Numbered from the stretch's first letter, positions 26,735 through 35,322 are shown. The stretch is 64,000 nt of DNA from JARRPM01 sp963792815 (GCA_963792815.1 CAWBXR010000004.1:354682-418681); one strand, 5' to 3'. A program made the numbers and translations. The notes: generated by a model not told the origin, from the letters alone.

Positions 26735-27085
26735 GGTCTGGTGTTCCTCAATGAACCTCAGGTCGATGAACATCAGGCCGCTGGACATATTGTCGTTGTG
26801 CGGATTGGCCGGCAAGCGCCTGCCGGTTTTGTCCTGGTAGGACTCCATCCAGTCCCAGAGGTCCTCGGGGTTGTTGGTCTGGTAAGTTGAAAGCGGCGCC
26901 ACCGGGTCGCTATTGTTCTTTTCTCCGGAGAGTCTGGCGCGACCCCAGGTGTCGAATGCCCCAGAGGCGCTCTCGGTCGTACCCTCGTTGACAAGCCGGG
27001 GCAGTGTCTCTAAAGAATGCCTGTCACGACTCAATCCATTGATCGAGAACAAGCCCCCCTTCGCCTCCGGTGAGTTAGGGTGAGC
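26735..27085 (-). pseudogene. DUF3604 protein, internal fragment
   Basis: The minus strand from about 27085 downward reads PEAKGGLFSINGLSRDRHSL, AFDTWGRARL, PLSTYQTNNPEDLWDWMESY and NPHNDNMSSGLMF. These match the central part of DUF3604 proteins (large exported putative metal-dependent hydrolases of several hundred residues, with PHNxNxSxGxMF). Both ends are missing: downstream the frame runs into the IS6 remnant, and upstream it ends near the start of the phosphate permease. No start codon in the right place; relic. Confidence 0.7.
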
Positions 27086-27145
27086 GGCTATATTGCAGGA
27101 TTATTTCGGTAATGTGGTAACAACGAAAGCCAAGGGGAGCCGGGA

Positions 27146-28087
27146 ATGGATATTAATGAATTTTCCCAGATAGAGAAGGCGGCAGGTTTCGGCCGGTCAG
27201 AACTGTTTCGACTGGGTATGGCGCTGCTGTTCATCATCGGGGTTATGTTGTATTCAAGTGTTTCCATGGGTGATATCCCCGGGGGTGTATTGCTGGTCGC
27301 TGCCGCCATGATTGGCGGCTATATGGCGGTAAACATCGGTGCTAACGATGTCGCCAACAATGTTGGCCCCGCAGTGGGCTCCCGTGCCCTAACCCTCACC
27401 GGCGCCATCATTATCGCGGCTATTTTTGAAGCTGGCGGTGCACTGATCGCTGGAGGGGAAGTGGTGGGGACCATAAAGAATGGGATTATTGACCCCTCCC
27501 TGATCGGCGACACCGATACCTTTGTCTGGGTGATGATGGTGGGTGCGGTGGGTATTGCTCTCGGCTTGGCGCTTTATGGCCCCAAGCTTATTCGTACGGT
27601 GGGATCAGAGATCACCGAACTGGATCAGTCGCGCGCGTTCTGCATCGCTATGGCTGCGGCGATCACCGTGATTATAGCTACCCAATTCGGCCTGCCGGTT
27701 TCATCCACCCATATAGCAGTTGGCGCGGTCTTCGGTGTGGGTTTCTTGCGGGAGTATCTGAAAGCGAGTCACTCAAAGCGGATAGATGAAATCAAATCAC
27801 ATCATCAGGGTGTAGAGCGTAGCCAGGTTGAAGCCTATCTGCAGACGTTCGAACAAGCGAGCGTGTTCGATAAGGGCGTGATGTTGCGCAAGCTCAAGGA
27901 GAAATCCGGTGCGGGAGAGCTGAGCAAGCGGGAGCGAAAGCAACTCAAGCGCATTTACCGTACCGAGCTGGTAAAACGCGCAGCGCTGCTGAAAATAGCA
28001 GCTGCCTGGCTGATTACCGTACCGGCATCAGGATTACTCGCGGCGATATTTTATTTCACAATCCGCGGGATGATGCTGGAGGGATGA
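27146..28087 (+). CDS. PiT-family inorganic phosphate permease, apparently internally shortened
   Basis: A 313-residue membrane protein with AAGGGGAGCC upstream of its ATG. The first PiT signature is intact (NIGANDVANNVGPAVGSRAL). The C-terminal part reads LYGPKLIRTVGSEITELDQ and TQFGLPVSSTHIAVGAVFGV. The family normally has two homologous halves, each with GANDVANxVGP, and totals roughly 420-540 residues. Here only the first signature is present, and the two halves join within a VWVMMVGA segment. The reading frame is kept. It could be a genuine short transporter but looks like an in-frame fusion of the two half-repeats, so activity is doubtful. Confidence 0.75.
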   Translation: MDINEFSQIEKAAGFGRSELFRLGMALLFIIGVMLYSSVSMGDIPGGVLLVAAAMIGGYMAVNIGANDVANNVGPAVGSRALTLTGAIIIAAIFEAGGALIAGGEVVGTIKNGIIDPSLIGDTDTFVWVMMVGAVGIALGLALYGPKLIRTVGSEITELDQSRAFCIAMAAAITVIIATQFGLPVSSTHIAVGAVFGVGFLREYLKASHSKRIDEIKSHHQGVERSQVEAYLQTFEQASVFDKGVMLRKLKEKSGAGELSKRERKQLKRIYRTELVKRAALLKIAAAWLITVPASGLLAAIFYFTIRGMMLEG

Positions 28088-28217
28088 TAAATAGTAAGGC
28101 CATGCCCGGCTGATTGATTATATTGACGACACTGCCTAAGCGCTCATTACCGGGACGGTCGGGTATAACCAGGGTCTTTTCGTCCAGGACTTCAAAGAAC
28201 CTCCCGCAGGCCTGGCT
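28083..28217 (-). pseudogene. Pyridoxamine-phosphate-oxidase-like (PPOX) fragment
   Basis: The minus strand reads CGRFFEVLDEKTLVIPDRPG followed by NERLGSVVNIINQPGMALLF and II. This is the FMN-binding beta-barrel core of PPOX-family flavoprotein oxidoreductases (FFEVLDxxTLxIPDRxGNxR). Nothing before or after is recognisable: the 3' side overlaps the end of the phosphate permease, and no start is present. It is a relic. Confidence 0.6.
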
Positions 28218-28363
28218 GGGTTAACTTGTCACGACCACCGGCACAGTGATCCCCTTTGGCGCCTAAGTTGTTGAACCGCAGCTGCGCAATCGGGGCACTG
28301 ACTGTGGGCGCCCCGTGTTCCTTGCCATACTTGGTCAACCCCTTCGCACGTGGCGCAGATACT

Positions 28364-29617
28364 ATGAGTAAATTGACCTCACGCGTTGTCCGCTATGGCG
28401 GCGCAATGTTTGACCACAACGAAATCAATGCGGTCAACGCCGTATTGTCAGACCCCATGGGGTTGGTACCCGGCACGCAGGTGTGTGCTTTCGAACGACG
28501 GGTGGCCGACTTCATGGGTAAACGCCACGGCGTGATGGTGAACTCCGGCTCCTCCGCCCTGCTGATCGCCATGCGCCTCGCCAACCTGCCCCAGGGCTCG
28601 GAGGTGATCACTCCGGCACTGACGTTCTCCACAGATGTGGCCAGTATCTACCAGGCCGGGTACACCCCGGTGTTCGTAGACGTGGGACTTGCCGACTACC
28701 AGATCCTGGTCGAACGCATCGAGGATGTCGTCACGGCGCAGACCAGGGCAATCCTGATTCCGGACCTGATCGGCGGCATTTGTGACTGGGATGAGGTGCG
28801 GGCAATCGCCGACCGGCACCAGTTGTTATTGATCCACGACAGTGCGGATACCCTGGGTGGCACCCTGCGCGGTCGCAAGACTGCTACCCGGGCCGATATA
28901 TCCATTACCAGTTTTTCGATCTTTCATATCATTACTGCCCTGGGCAACGGCGGAATGGTCTTTTTCGATGACGATAAGTACCTGGACCGCGCGTTGGCGC
29001 TGCGAGCCTGGGGTCGCTCTTCCGAGAAGTATATGTTCGGTACGAAGGTCGCCGAGAGCGATGGGCGTTTCCTGGAAACCCTGGACGGCCTCGACTACGA
29101 CTCCCTGTTCATTTTTGAGGACCTCGCCTACGGCTTTATCCCAAACGAAGCCGGTGCCGCCTTCGGGATAGCGCAAATGGATAAAATTGATACGCTCTGG
29201 CAGCTGCGCAATCGCAACTTCCAGTCGTACTACACCTTTTTCGAGCGACATCCGCAGCTGTTTATTACCCCGACCACATTGCCCGAAACAGAGACCACCT
29301 GGATCTGCTATCCAATACAACTGCGCCCGGAGACAGGCTGGAGCCGCAAGGCACTGCAGATTCACCTTGAGGACAGCGGGGTTTTTTCCCGAGTCATTTT
29401 CTCCGGCAACATCACCCGACATCCCATGCTGCGCGACAGGCACTACCGCGTTCACACCGCCGGACTGGGCAACTGTGACCAGATAATGGAGTTCGGCATT
29501 ATGCTGCCCTGCCATCCCACCATGAGCGAGGAGGACTGCCGCTATGTGCAGCAGGTGCTGACAGAATTTATCGAAGCGGATGGCGCACCCCGGCCAGCTC
29601 GCAAGGTGACTACATGA
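28364..29617 (+). CDS. DegT/DnrJ/EryC1-fold enzyme, His in place of PLP lysine
   Basis: A 417-residue protein of the sugar-aminotransferase fold. The frame is open upstream to 28256 (TTG), but Met at 28364 matches the usual family N-terminus; the ribosome site is weak for both. PLP/PMP-contacting residues are visible (GSSALLIA near 62-69, HDSADTLGG with Asp159). At the position of the Schiff-base lysine, SFSIFHIITALGNGG carries His188. That substitution, together with VIFSGNITRHP, is characteristic of the RfbH/E1/ColD dehydratases, which deoxygenate a nucleotide sugar. A dehydratase role is inferred. It overlaps the next gene by 4 bp (ATGA). Confidence 0.8.
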   Translation: MSKLTSRVVRYGGAMFDHNEINAVNAVLSDPMGLVPGTQVCAFERRVADFMGKRHGVMVNSGSSALLIAMRLANLPQGSEVITPALTFSTDVASIYQAGYTPVFVDVGLADYQILVERIEDVVTAQTRAILIPDLIGGICDWDEVRAIADRHQLLLIHDSADTLGGTLRGRKTATRADISITSFSIFHIITALGNGGMVFFDDDKYLDRALALRAWGRSSEKYMFGTKVAESDGRFLETLDGLDYDSLFIFEDLAYGFIPNEAGAAFGIAQMDKIDTLWQLRNRNFQSYYTFFERHPQLFITPTTLPETETTWICYPIQLRPETGWSRKALQIHLEDSGVFSRVIFSGNITRHPMLRDRHYRVHTAGLGNCDQIMEFGIMLPCHPTMSEEDCRYVQQVLTEFIEADGAPRPARKVTT

Positions 29618-30552
29618 GGGACAAGGCCTGCGCTGGCCGGGTGGCGCTAGTCACCGGCGCCAGCAAGGGCGGTTGCGGCACCGCGATCGCCCTGCGGCTT
29701 GCCGCCGAGGGTGCCCGCATAGCTATCACCGCTCGTAGCCCCGACGGCCTCGAGCGCACCCGCAGCGCAATTGAAGCGCAGGGCGGCGAGGTGTTTGCGC
29801 TGGTCTGCGATCTTGCGGACCCACAGCAGCGGGAGTCGCTGGTAGCGACTGTAGAGGCGCGGCTCGGCGGCATCGATATCCTGGTGAATAACGCGGCGGC
29901 TGGTGGCTACAAACCCTTTGACGAGTGGACCCTGGTGGAGCTGGAGGCCATGCAGCAGGTTAACGTTTGGGCGCCCTGGCGACTGGCCCAGCAGACTCTG
30001 CCGGGGATGCGCGAACGCGGTGGCGGCTGGATACTCAACCTGACCAGCTCGGTGGCGGAACTCCCCACCGGCCCGCCCTTTCCCAAAACGCCGCCAGCCC
30101 AGGCGGGCAGTGCTTACGGCTCGAGCAAGGCGGCCCTCAATCGTATGACGATCGCCCTGGCCGCGGAAACCGAAGGTACGGGCATCGCAGTAAATGCCCT
30201 GACCCCGCAGGCCGCGGTGCTGACCCCTGAGCTGGCCAAACTGCGCGACGCCGGACATATGGATGCGCATTTCTTCGAGCCGATGGAGACCCTGGTAGAG
30301 GCGGCAATGGCATTGTGCACCACACAAAATGCAGACTTGCACGGCCGGATTGCCTACAGCCTCGAGTTGCTGCTGGAACTCGGCGGGCCCACCCGCGATC
30401 TCGCGGGTGAAGATCTTGTCCCGAATTGGCAGCCCGTCGACCTGCCCGCACAACTGCGACGCCAACTGGCTGCGCATCAACGCGCCGGGGGAGCGCGGGG
30501 CCAGGAGGCCGCCAGACTCGCCGCGGCACTCACCCGGGAGTTGAACAAATAA
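29614..30552 (+). CDS. Short-chain dehydrogenase/reductase
   Basis: A 312-residue SDR. It has a slightly unusual nucleotide loop, TGASKGGCGTAIA, with two extra residues compared with TGxxxGIG. NNAAAGG, NLTSSVAELP and the catalytic AYGSSKAAL follow. A roughly 50-residue C-terminal extension (LPAQLRRQLAAHQRAGGARG) lies beyond the usual SDR end. It is translationally coupled to the DegT-like gene through ATGA and to the following SDR by a 1-bp overlap (TAATG), so the three form one operon. Confidence 0.85.
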   Translation: MRDKACAGRVALVTGASKGGCGTAIALRLAAEGARIAITARSPDGLERTRSAIEAQGGEVFALVCDLADPQQRESLVATVEARLGGIDILVNNAAAGGYKPFDEWTLVELEAMQQVNVWAPWRLAQQTLPGMRERGGGWILNLTSSVAELPTGPPFPKTPPAQAGSAYGSSKAALNRMTIALAAETEGTGIAVNALTPQAAVLTPELAKLRDAGHMDAHFFEPMETLVEAAMALCTTQNADLHGRIAYSLELLLELGGPTRDLAGEDLVPNWQPVDLPAQLRRQLAAHQRAGGARGQEAARLAAALTRELNK

Positions 30553-31397
30553 TGGCCGGGTTTGAACAGCGCTACGGACCCTGGGCCGTTATTGCGGGAG
30601 GGGCGCAGGGTATCGGCGCGGCCTATGCGCATCACCTGGCCAGGCATGGTCTCAAGCTGATCATCATCGATCGTTCGGCAGAGGCTTTGCAACTGATCAG
30701 CACCGAACTGGAACAGGCCCATGGTACTGAATGCGTAACCCTGCAGCTGGATCTCGCGGATGCGGACCGCCTCGCGCAACTACAGCCGCTCATCGACGAC
30801 AGGGAGGTCGGGATGCTCATCTACAATGCAGCCCTGGCGGATGTGGGGCCTTTCTACAAGACGGATACTGGCCTGGCACTGGAGCGCCAGCGCATCGCGA
30901 TTAACATTACAGGCCCGCTGGAATTCGTGTACGCGCTGGGCAAACCCATGCTGGCACGGGGCCGCGGTGGCATCATCCTGATGTCCTCCGGCGCGGGGCT
31001 GCAGGGCTCACCCTATTATGCCCACTATGCTGCCACCAAGGCCTACGCCATTACGCTGGCGGAATCACTGTGGCATGAGTTTCAGCCCTATGGGGTAGAT
31101 GTGCTGGCCTGTATCGCGGGCATGACATTGTCTACCGCTGCCGCCGGCTACGCCCACCTGGATACGTCCGGGTTCCAGACAACGGAGGAAGTTGTCACGG
31201 AGGCCATGACGGCGCTTGGGAGCAGTTGTAGCGTAATTACAGGGGAGCAGAATCGGCAAAATCGCGCGCTGCTCGCAACGCTGCCCCGGGAACAGCAGGT
31301 GGAGATTATTAGTCGCCACGCAATTGATAACTTCCTGGGCGGCGTCGCGCCGCGGCAGCGACTGGATGAACCTGTTCCTGGCGATTCCCCAAGTTAA
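30552..31397 (+). CDS. Short-chain dehydrogenase/reductase
   Basis: A 281-residue SDR. The ATG shares one base with the stop of the preceding SDR (TAATG), so the longer frame beginning at 30426 is rejected. The nucleotide loop is GGAQGIGAAYA. Asp-rich DLADADRLAQL, NAALADVGPF, the catalytic Ser in LMSSGAG and YAATKAYA are in place. It is the last gene of the DegT-SDR-SDR trio. The substrate is unknown; the pair may act on consecutive carbonyls of the same compound. Confidence 0.85.
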   Translation: MAGFEQRYGPWAVIAGGAQGIGAAYAHHLARHGLKLIIIDRSAEALQLISTELEQAHGTECVTLQLDLADADRLAQLQPLIDDREVGMLIYNAALADVGPFYKTDTGLALERQRIAINITGPLEFVYALGKPMLARGRGGIILMSSGAGLQGSPYYAHYAATKAYAITLAESLWHEFQPYGVDVLACIAGMTLSTAAAGYAHLDTSGFQTTEEVVTEAMTALGSSCSVITGEQNRQNRALLATLPREQQVEIISRHAIDNFLGGVAPRQRLDEPVPGDSPS

Positions 31398-31425
31398 GCC
31401 GCTACCGGCAGCTGGAACGGTCCGC
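31390..31425. repeat. Short dispersed repeat
   Basis: AAGTTAAGCCGCTACCGGCA (31391-31410) followed by GCTGGAACGG recurs at 56812-56843 as AAGCCGCTACCGGCAGCTGA and AACGG, where it directly precedes a 160-bp element. It is probably a decayed IS6 left end, by position and by the CAAGTTAA core. Confidence 0.35.
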
Positions 31426-31453
31426 GACTATGCTTTTTCCGGGTACTTTCAAG

Positions 31454-31927
31454 TTACAAGCCCGTAACTACCGGTTGCACACTCACACCGAGGCGCTGCT
31501 CCGCCAGTTTTCTGCGGGTGATATCCTGATGCGATATGATCACGAAAAACTCATCGCTCCACCGCAGCGGCGTGCCCGTCATGCTGAACCAGCGTTCCTC
31601 GGTGGGACTGTGACACGGATATTCAAGGTGAAATGCGTCAGCGGTCCCCTCGATAAGGGCGCGCAGCTTTGCGGCAGCCTGGGCGGCATAGGATTCTCCA
31701 GCCGCCGCCGAGGCATCGCAGACCGAGAGATAGTTAATCGTCTGCCAGTTTTCCGTGTACGAGCAGTGATTGTCGGTTGCGAACTCGATCCAGGCGGCAT
31801 TGACATAGTTGATCTTGCCGCGGGCATCTATGGCCACGATATGCTCGCTCAGTGAGTCGAGGATTGCCTGGTAGAATCCGATTGAATGTTCCATTGAGCC
31901 TAGACCTGGCATATCCCACGCTCCCAA
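31454..31927 (-). CDS. Stand-alone PAS-domain protein
   Basis: A 157-residue protein consisting of one PAS/PAC unit: FYQAILDSLSEHIVAIDARG, INYVNAAWIEFA, and the PAC end FFVIISHQDITRRKLAEQRL. No kinase, cyclase or HTH domain follows, although the PAC helix normally leads into one. Either it is a single-domain sensor or the front of a truncated signalling protein. Met12 is an alternative start. Convergent with the SDR operon. Confidence 0.7.
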   Translation of the reverse strand: MGAWDMPGLGSMEHSIGFYQAILDSLSEHIVAIDARGKINYVNAAWIEFATDNHCSYTENWQTINYLSVCDASAAAGESYAAQAAAKLRALIEGTADAFHLEYPCHSPTEERWFSMTGTPLRWSDEFFVIISHQDITRRKLAEQRLGVSVQPVVTGL

Positions 31928-32040
31928 ATACCCCGGCGTTCGTCAGGGGTAAAGCTGTACTTTAGTCGTTAGGCTTGTGGAATCAAGTGGTCAGGCACCT
32001 TAATTCAGAATTCAAGAAAAAACCTGCCCCTGGCAAAGCT

Positions 32041-32110
32041 GAATTAAAGGGACAGTTTACCCAATTCCTATCCTGGTTGAGTCAATTCAGTAAACTGTCC
32101 CTTGAAATTC
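32041..32110. repeat. Inverted repeat around AAAGGGACAGTTTAC
   Basis: AATTAAAGGGACAGTTTACC at the left and GTAAACTGTCCCTTGAAATT at the right form arms of about 17 bp separated by about 35 bp. The unit differs from both other repeat families in the window and was found only here. It could be a third small mobile repeat or a transcriptional hairpin. Confidence 0.5.
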
Positions 32111-32138
32111 GGATCAATTACCAATTCGCAATGCACAG

Positions 32139-32285
32139 GCCATCAGATTATGGTGCATCGGGAAGCGATCCCTGAATCGATCCGCGTTATCGACCAGTGG
32201 GCCAATAATCATGCCGAGCAATCATACGAGGCAACCAGGGTGAGAGAGCGAGTGATGAGTGGTCTGGCATCCCTGCGACTTAGGT
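32139..32285 (+). mobile_element. IS6-family transposase remnant (central to C-terminal)
   Basis: The + strand reads IMVHREAIPESIRVIDQWAN, then NHAEQSYEATRVRERVMSG. This aligns with the IS6 block AHREVMPxxxHRxxxxxNNRAExSHQPTRxRERxM. The remaining C-terminus is replaced by sequence leading into the aquaporin gene's 3' end. Confidence 0.6.
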
Positions 32286-32298
32286 AGATGAAGCAGGA

Positions 32299-33003
32299 TC
32301 AGTCCTCTCGCCCCAGCCAGTTGTAGACCAGTCCGGCCGATGCGGCACCCACGATCGGCGCAAGCCAGAATAGCCAGAGCTGGGATATGGCCCAGCCGCC
32401 TTCAATCACCGCCACACCGGTGCTACGCGCCGGATTGACTGATGTGTTGGTTACCGGAATGCTGATCAGGTGAATCAGCGTGAGGCCCAGACCGATTGCC
32501 ACCGGAGCGAGACCAGTGGGCGCTCGTTTGTCGGTGGCGCCAAGGATGATAATCAGGAACATGAATGTCATGACGATCTCGCACACCAGGGCCGATGTGA
32601 AGTTGTAGCCTCCAGGGGAGTGCTCGCCGAATCCGTTGGACGCAAAGCCGGCTGTTTCAAATCCGGGATCAGGGCCGAGAGTGCCCGAGGCGATCACATA
32701 TAACACTGCGCCGCCAGCTATACCGCCCAGTACCTGGGCTGCCATATACGGCAACAATTCACTTGCGGGAAATCGCCCCCCGATCATCAGGCCAACCGAA
32801 ACAGCCGGGTTGAGGTGGCATCCGGATATATGCCCGATCGCAAACGCCATGGTCAACACGGTCAGGCCGAACGCCAGAGCGACCCCTACGAAGCCAATAC
32901 CCAATTCCGGGAAGGCAGCCGCCAGCACAGCGGCGCCGCAACCACCCAGAACCAACCAGAAGGTTCCTATAAATTCTGCTCCGAGCTTTCTGCTCATAGT
33001 CAT
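32299..33003 (-). CDS. aqpZ: Aquaporin Z
   Basis: A 234-residue inner-membrane water channel with six helices and two NPA half-helices: GCHLNPAVSVG near residue 64 and TSVNPARSTG near residue 187. The AEFIGTFWLVLGGCGAAV start and the NPARS ending of the second loop are those of AqpZ rather than of glycerol facilitators. ATG 33003 has AGGAAGGA six bases ahead and is preferred over the ATG two codons upstream, which overlaps that site. Confidence 0.93.
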   Translation of the reverse strand: MTMSRKLGAEFIGTFWLVLGGCGAAVLAAAFPELGIGFVGVALAFGLTVLTMAFAIGHISGCHLNPAVSVGLMIGGRFPASELLPYMAAQVLGGIAGGAVLYVIASGTLGPDPGFETAGFASNGFGEHSPGGYNFTSALVCEIVMTFMFLIIILGATDKRAPTGLAPVAIGLGLTLIHLISIPVTNTSVNPARSTGVAVIEGGWAISQLWLFWLAPIVGAASAGLVYNWLGRED

Positions 33004-33087
33004 AGCCATTCCTTCCTGTTCGCTCTAATTATTGCTTATGTATAGACCCGTTGGCCGTGAACGGCGTAGGGACGTATAGGGCAAATC

Positions 33088-33230
33088 GTATCCCAAGTTA
33101 ACACGCCGAAAGTGCCGGAATCGGTCCATGGATATGTCTTAGTGCCACCTGTTCCCTCCCGACATCATCAGATACTCCGCCTGGCTCTACTATCGCTCAA
33201 ATCTCAGCCACCGCCGGGACGCCGGGCCAT
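33088..33230 (+). mobile_element. IS6-family remnant (left end and transposase N-terminus)
   Basis: The left end is CCCAAGTTAACACGCCG. It is followed by a frame reading CHLFPPDIIRYSAWLYYRSN and LSH, the IS6 transposase start. The HTH that should follow is lost and the frame changes after LSH. Confidence 0.65.
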
Positions 33231-33283
33231 TCAGGCCTCTGGCAAGCTGCACTGTCTATGGCGGGCAGTAGACCTGGGTGCGG

Positions 33284-33742
33284 TCAGGTTTTTTCCCGCT
33301 CAGACAGATCATCGAACCGGTCTCCATATATCTTCGGCGCTGAGACCTGTTGTGGATGAATCGTGATGATGACGCGTTCGGCATCGGGCGGGTCGAGGTC
33401 CTCAGGGGGTTCTTCACCGCCCATGCCGCGCATGAACTGTTCACGAAAAAAACTGAGGTCGAGGTCGTCTTCGACCGTGGCATGGCCTCGAACTTCGAGA
33501 TAGTCCATGGGATTGGTGGGTGACTGTACGCAGAAACATACACGGTCATCCCGAACGATGTTTTTGAACTTCATTCTCGATTTGAGCGTGGAAACACGGA
33601 TATGACGACCGTCCCAGACATAGCCAATCGGGTTGGTGGACAGCATCCCGTCGGCGCGAAGCGTAGTCAGCATCGCTAGAAAGTGCTTGTCCAGAAACGT
33701 GTGATACCGCCCTGGGATTTCAACTTCGATTTTCTGGCCCAT
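33284..33742 (-). CDS. PPOX-class (F420- or FMN-dependent) flavoprotein
   Basis: A 152-residue split-barrel flavoprotein with FLAMLTTLRADGMLSTNPIG, followed by VSTLKSRMKFKNIVRDDRVC and LEVRGHATVEDD. The motif set matches the PPOX-class F420-dependent oxidoreductase family, which uses F420 or FMN; the cofactor cannot be decided. AGAGAGGAACAA precedes the ATG. It lies alone between an IS6 remnant and a 160-bp element. Confidence 0.85.
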   Translation of the reverse strand: MGQKIEVEIPGRYHTFLDKHFLAMLTTLRADGMLSTNPIGYVWDGRHIRVSTLKSRMKFKNIVRDDRVCFCVQSPTNPMDYLEVRGHATVEDDLDLSFFREQFMRGMGGEEPPEDLDPPDAERVIITIHPQQVSAPKIYGDRFDDLSEREKT

Positions 33743-33773
33743 TTGTTCCTCTCTGAGTGTAAGAACTGCTAAA

Positions 33774-33933
33774 GGTACTGATAAGTTAACTTCAGGTGGT
33801 GGGCTGACGCTACACAGTCCAAGCGCAACTGTCTCAAAGTCAGTCAGCAGGCGCCACTTTGAACGCTATTCGTAAGACAATATAGCTGTGAAAGTCCACT
33901 TTCTGATGGACAATGGGGTAACTTGTCAGTATC
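33774..33933 (+). repeat. 160-bp inverted-terminal-repeat element (MITE-like), copy 1
   Basis: It starts GGTACTGATAAGTTAACTT and ends TAACTTGTCAGTATC, an imperfect inverted repeat. The inside (GGGCTGACGCTACACAG ... CACTTTGAACGCTATTCG) is shared with copies 2-4. There is no reading frame. The remainder of the gap to 34294 shows no recognisable gene. Confidence 0.75.
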
Positions 33934-34294
33934 ACGGCATGTGCGTGTCGGGCCTCGCCATTATTTCCCGCCTGGTTGAAAACTTTCGATGACCGTTGCT
34001 CGTTGGGTGACGCCTGTTAAGGATCCGATGAATCTGCAACTGCGTACCAAGTGGTGCGAGCGTAATCCCGTCACGTGAGTGCGAGGAAACGATTATGACA
34101 GGGGCTTCCAAGGGTGTCATACATGTCTTTGAAGTGGTCATTGTCCCTGGAGCGTGAAACCTCTGCATATCTGCCGCTCCCCGGTGTGGGGGCCGCGAGC
34201 ACTGGCGACCATGCCAATTATAATCTGATGGTGACCTGGCTTTGGCTCAAGTCGGCCGTCAATCAATGAGAGAGTCCATAGTCCTCTGAATCCT

Positions 34295-34984
34295 GTGATA
34301 GCTATCTTACTCATACTACTTCTGCTGGCGGCTGTCGCGTTACCCGGACTCTGGGTGAAGCGAGTACTTAAAAAATACAGCGAGCCAGCTGATCGTTATC
34401 GCGCGCAAGGCACCGGTGCGCAGCTAGCGCGACACCTGCTGGACCGTTTTGAACTGCACGAGGTGGCGGTTGAAAAAACGCCTGCTGGCGATCATTACGA
34501 CCCGCAAGCAAAGGCCGTGAGGCTGACGGAAGGAAATTATGATGGCTGTTCACTCACCGCAATTACGGTGGCCGCGCATGAGGTAGGACACGCCATACAG
34601 GATGCCCGCAATGAGACGCTCTTTATCAATCGGGCGCGACTGGCGCGACTAGCTGCTCGGGCACAAAAATTCGGTAGCCTTTTCATGATCGCTGCACCGG
34701 TGGTTATGCTGATCACACGGGCGCCCGGTATGACCTTCGTATTCCTGGCGATCGCTATTGGGTCCATGCTGCTAGGCACAATGGTCCACCTTATAACGCT
34801 GCCGGTGGAGTTCGATGCCAGCTTCAACAAGGCCATGCCCATGCTGCAATCAGGGCAATACCTGCACGAAGGTGACTTACCCCACGCAAACCGGATCCTG
34901 AAAGCCGCCGCCTTGACGTATGTCGCCGCTTCCCTGGCAAGCCTGCTCAACCTGGGTCGGTGGCTTGCAGTATTGCGCAGGTAA
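34295..34984 (+). CDS. Membrane zinc metallopeptidase (YugP-like, Zn_peptidase_2)
   Basis: A 229-residue protein beginning with GTG. The first helix (IAILLILLLLAAVALPGLWV) anchors it. The zinc motif is H95-E-V-G-H99 in VAAHEVGHAIQDA. Two further helices (FMIAAPVVMLI, TFVFLAIAIGSMLLG) and a C-terminal one follow. This is the complete layout of the neutral zinc metallopeptidase family, whose substrate is generally not known. Confidence 0.88.
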   Translation: MIAILLILLLLAAVALPGLWVKRVLKKYSEPADRYRAQGTGAQLARHLLDRFELHEVAVEKTPAGDHYDPQAKAVRLTEGNYDGCSLTAITVAAHEVGHAIQDARNETLFINRARLARLAARAQKFGSLFMIAAPVVMLITRAPGMTFVFLAIAIGSMLLGTMVHLITLPVEFDASFNKAMPMLQSGQYLHEGDLPHANRILKAAALTYVAASLASLLNLGRWLAVLRR

Positions 34985-35166
34985 GGAAAACCTTGGGCAC
35001 GAAGTGGTGAAAGACGGGCACGATTTGCCTTCCGCAAAAAAAGGACACGGTCCCTCGACCGACCGCCGGCTCAAAGCTGAAAAATCTGTTAATGCGTGCC
35101 TTGTCATGGTGTTTGGATAGCGTGATATCAGTGAACTGAACACCGTCACTTGCCGTAACTGACTAA

Positions 35167-35322
35167 ATGAACTCTGACAGGCTTCGCCACAAAAAATGCC
35201 CGGTTTGCGGGCTGGATTTCAACTGGCGCCGGAAATGGAAGCGGCAGTGGGAAGAGGTAATTTATTGCTCGGAACGCTGTCGCCGCAAACGTCAGGGGGC
35301 CGACAACCGGAGGAAACCGTGA
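35167..35322 (+). CDS. DUF2256 zinc-ribbon protein
   Basis: A 51-residue protein. It reads HKKCPVCGLDFNWRRKWKRQ followed by WEEVIYCSERCRRKR. The paired CPVC and YCSERC are a four-cysteine zinc ribbon, and the whole length fits DUF2256, which is usually 40-60 residues and often found beside photolyase or cryptochrome genes. None is seen here. Its stop overlaps the next start by 4 bp (GTGA). Confidence 0.75.
   Translation: MNSDRLRHKKCPVCGLDFNWRRKWKRQWEEVIYCSERCRRKRQGADNRRKP

Noticed and set aside
33932..34168. 78-residue minus-strand frame
   Set aside because: No ribosome site, no recognisable motif, and it begins inside the end of a MITE copy; treated as non-coding.
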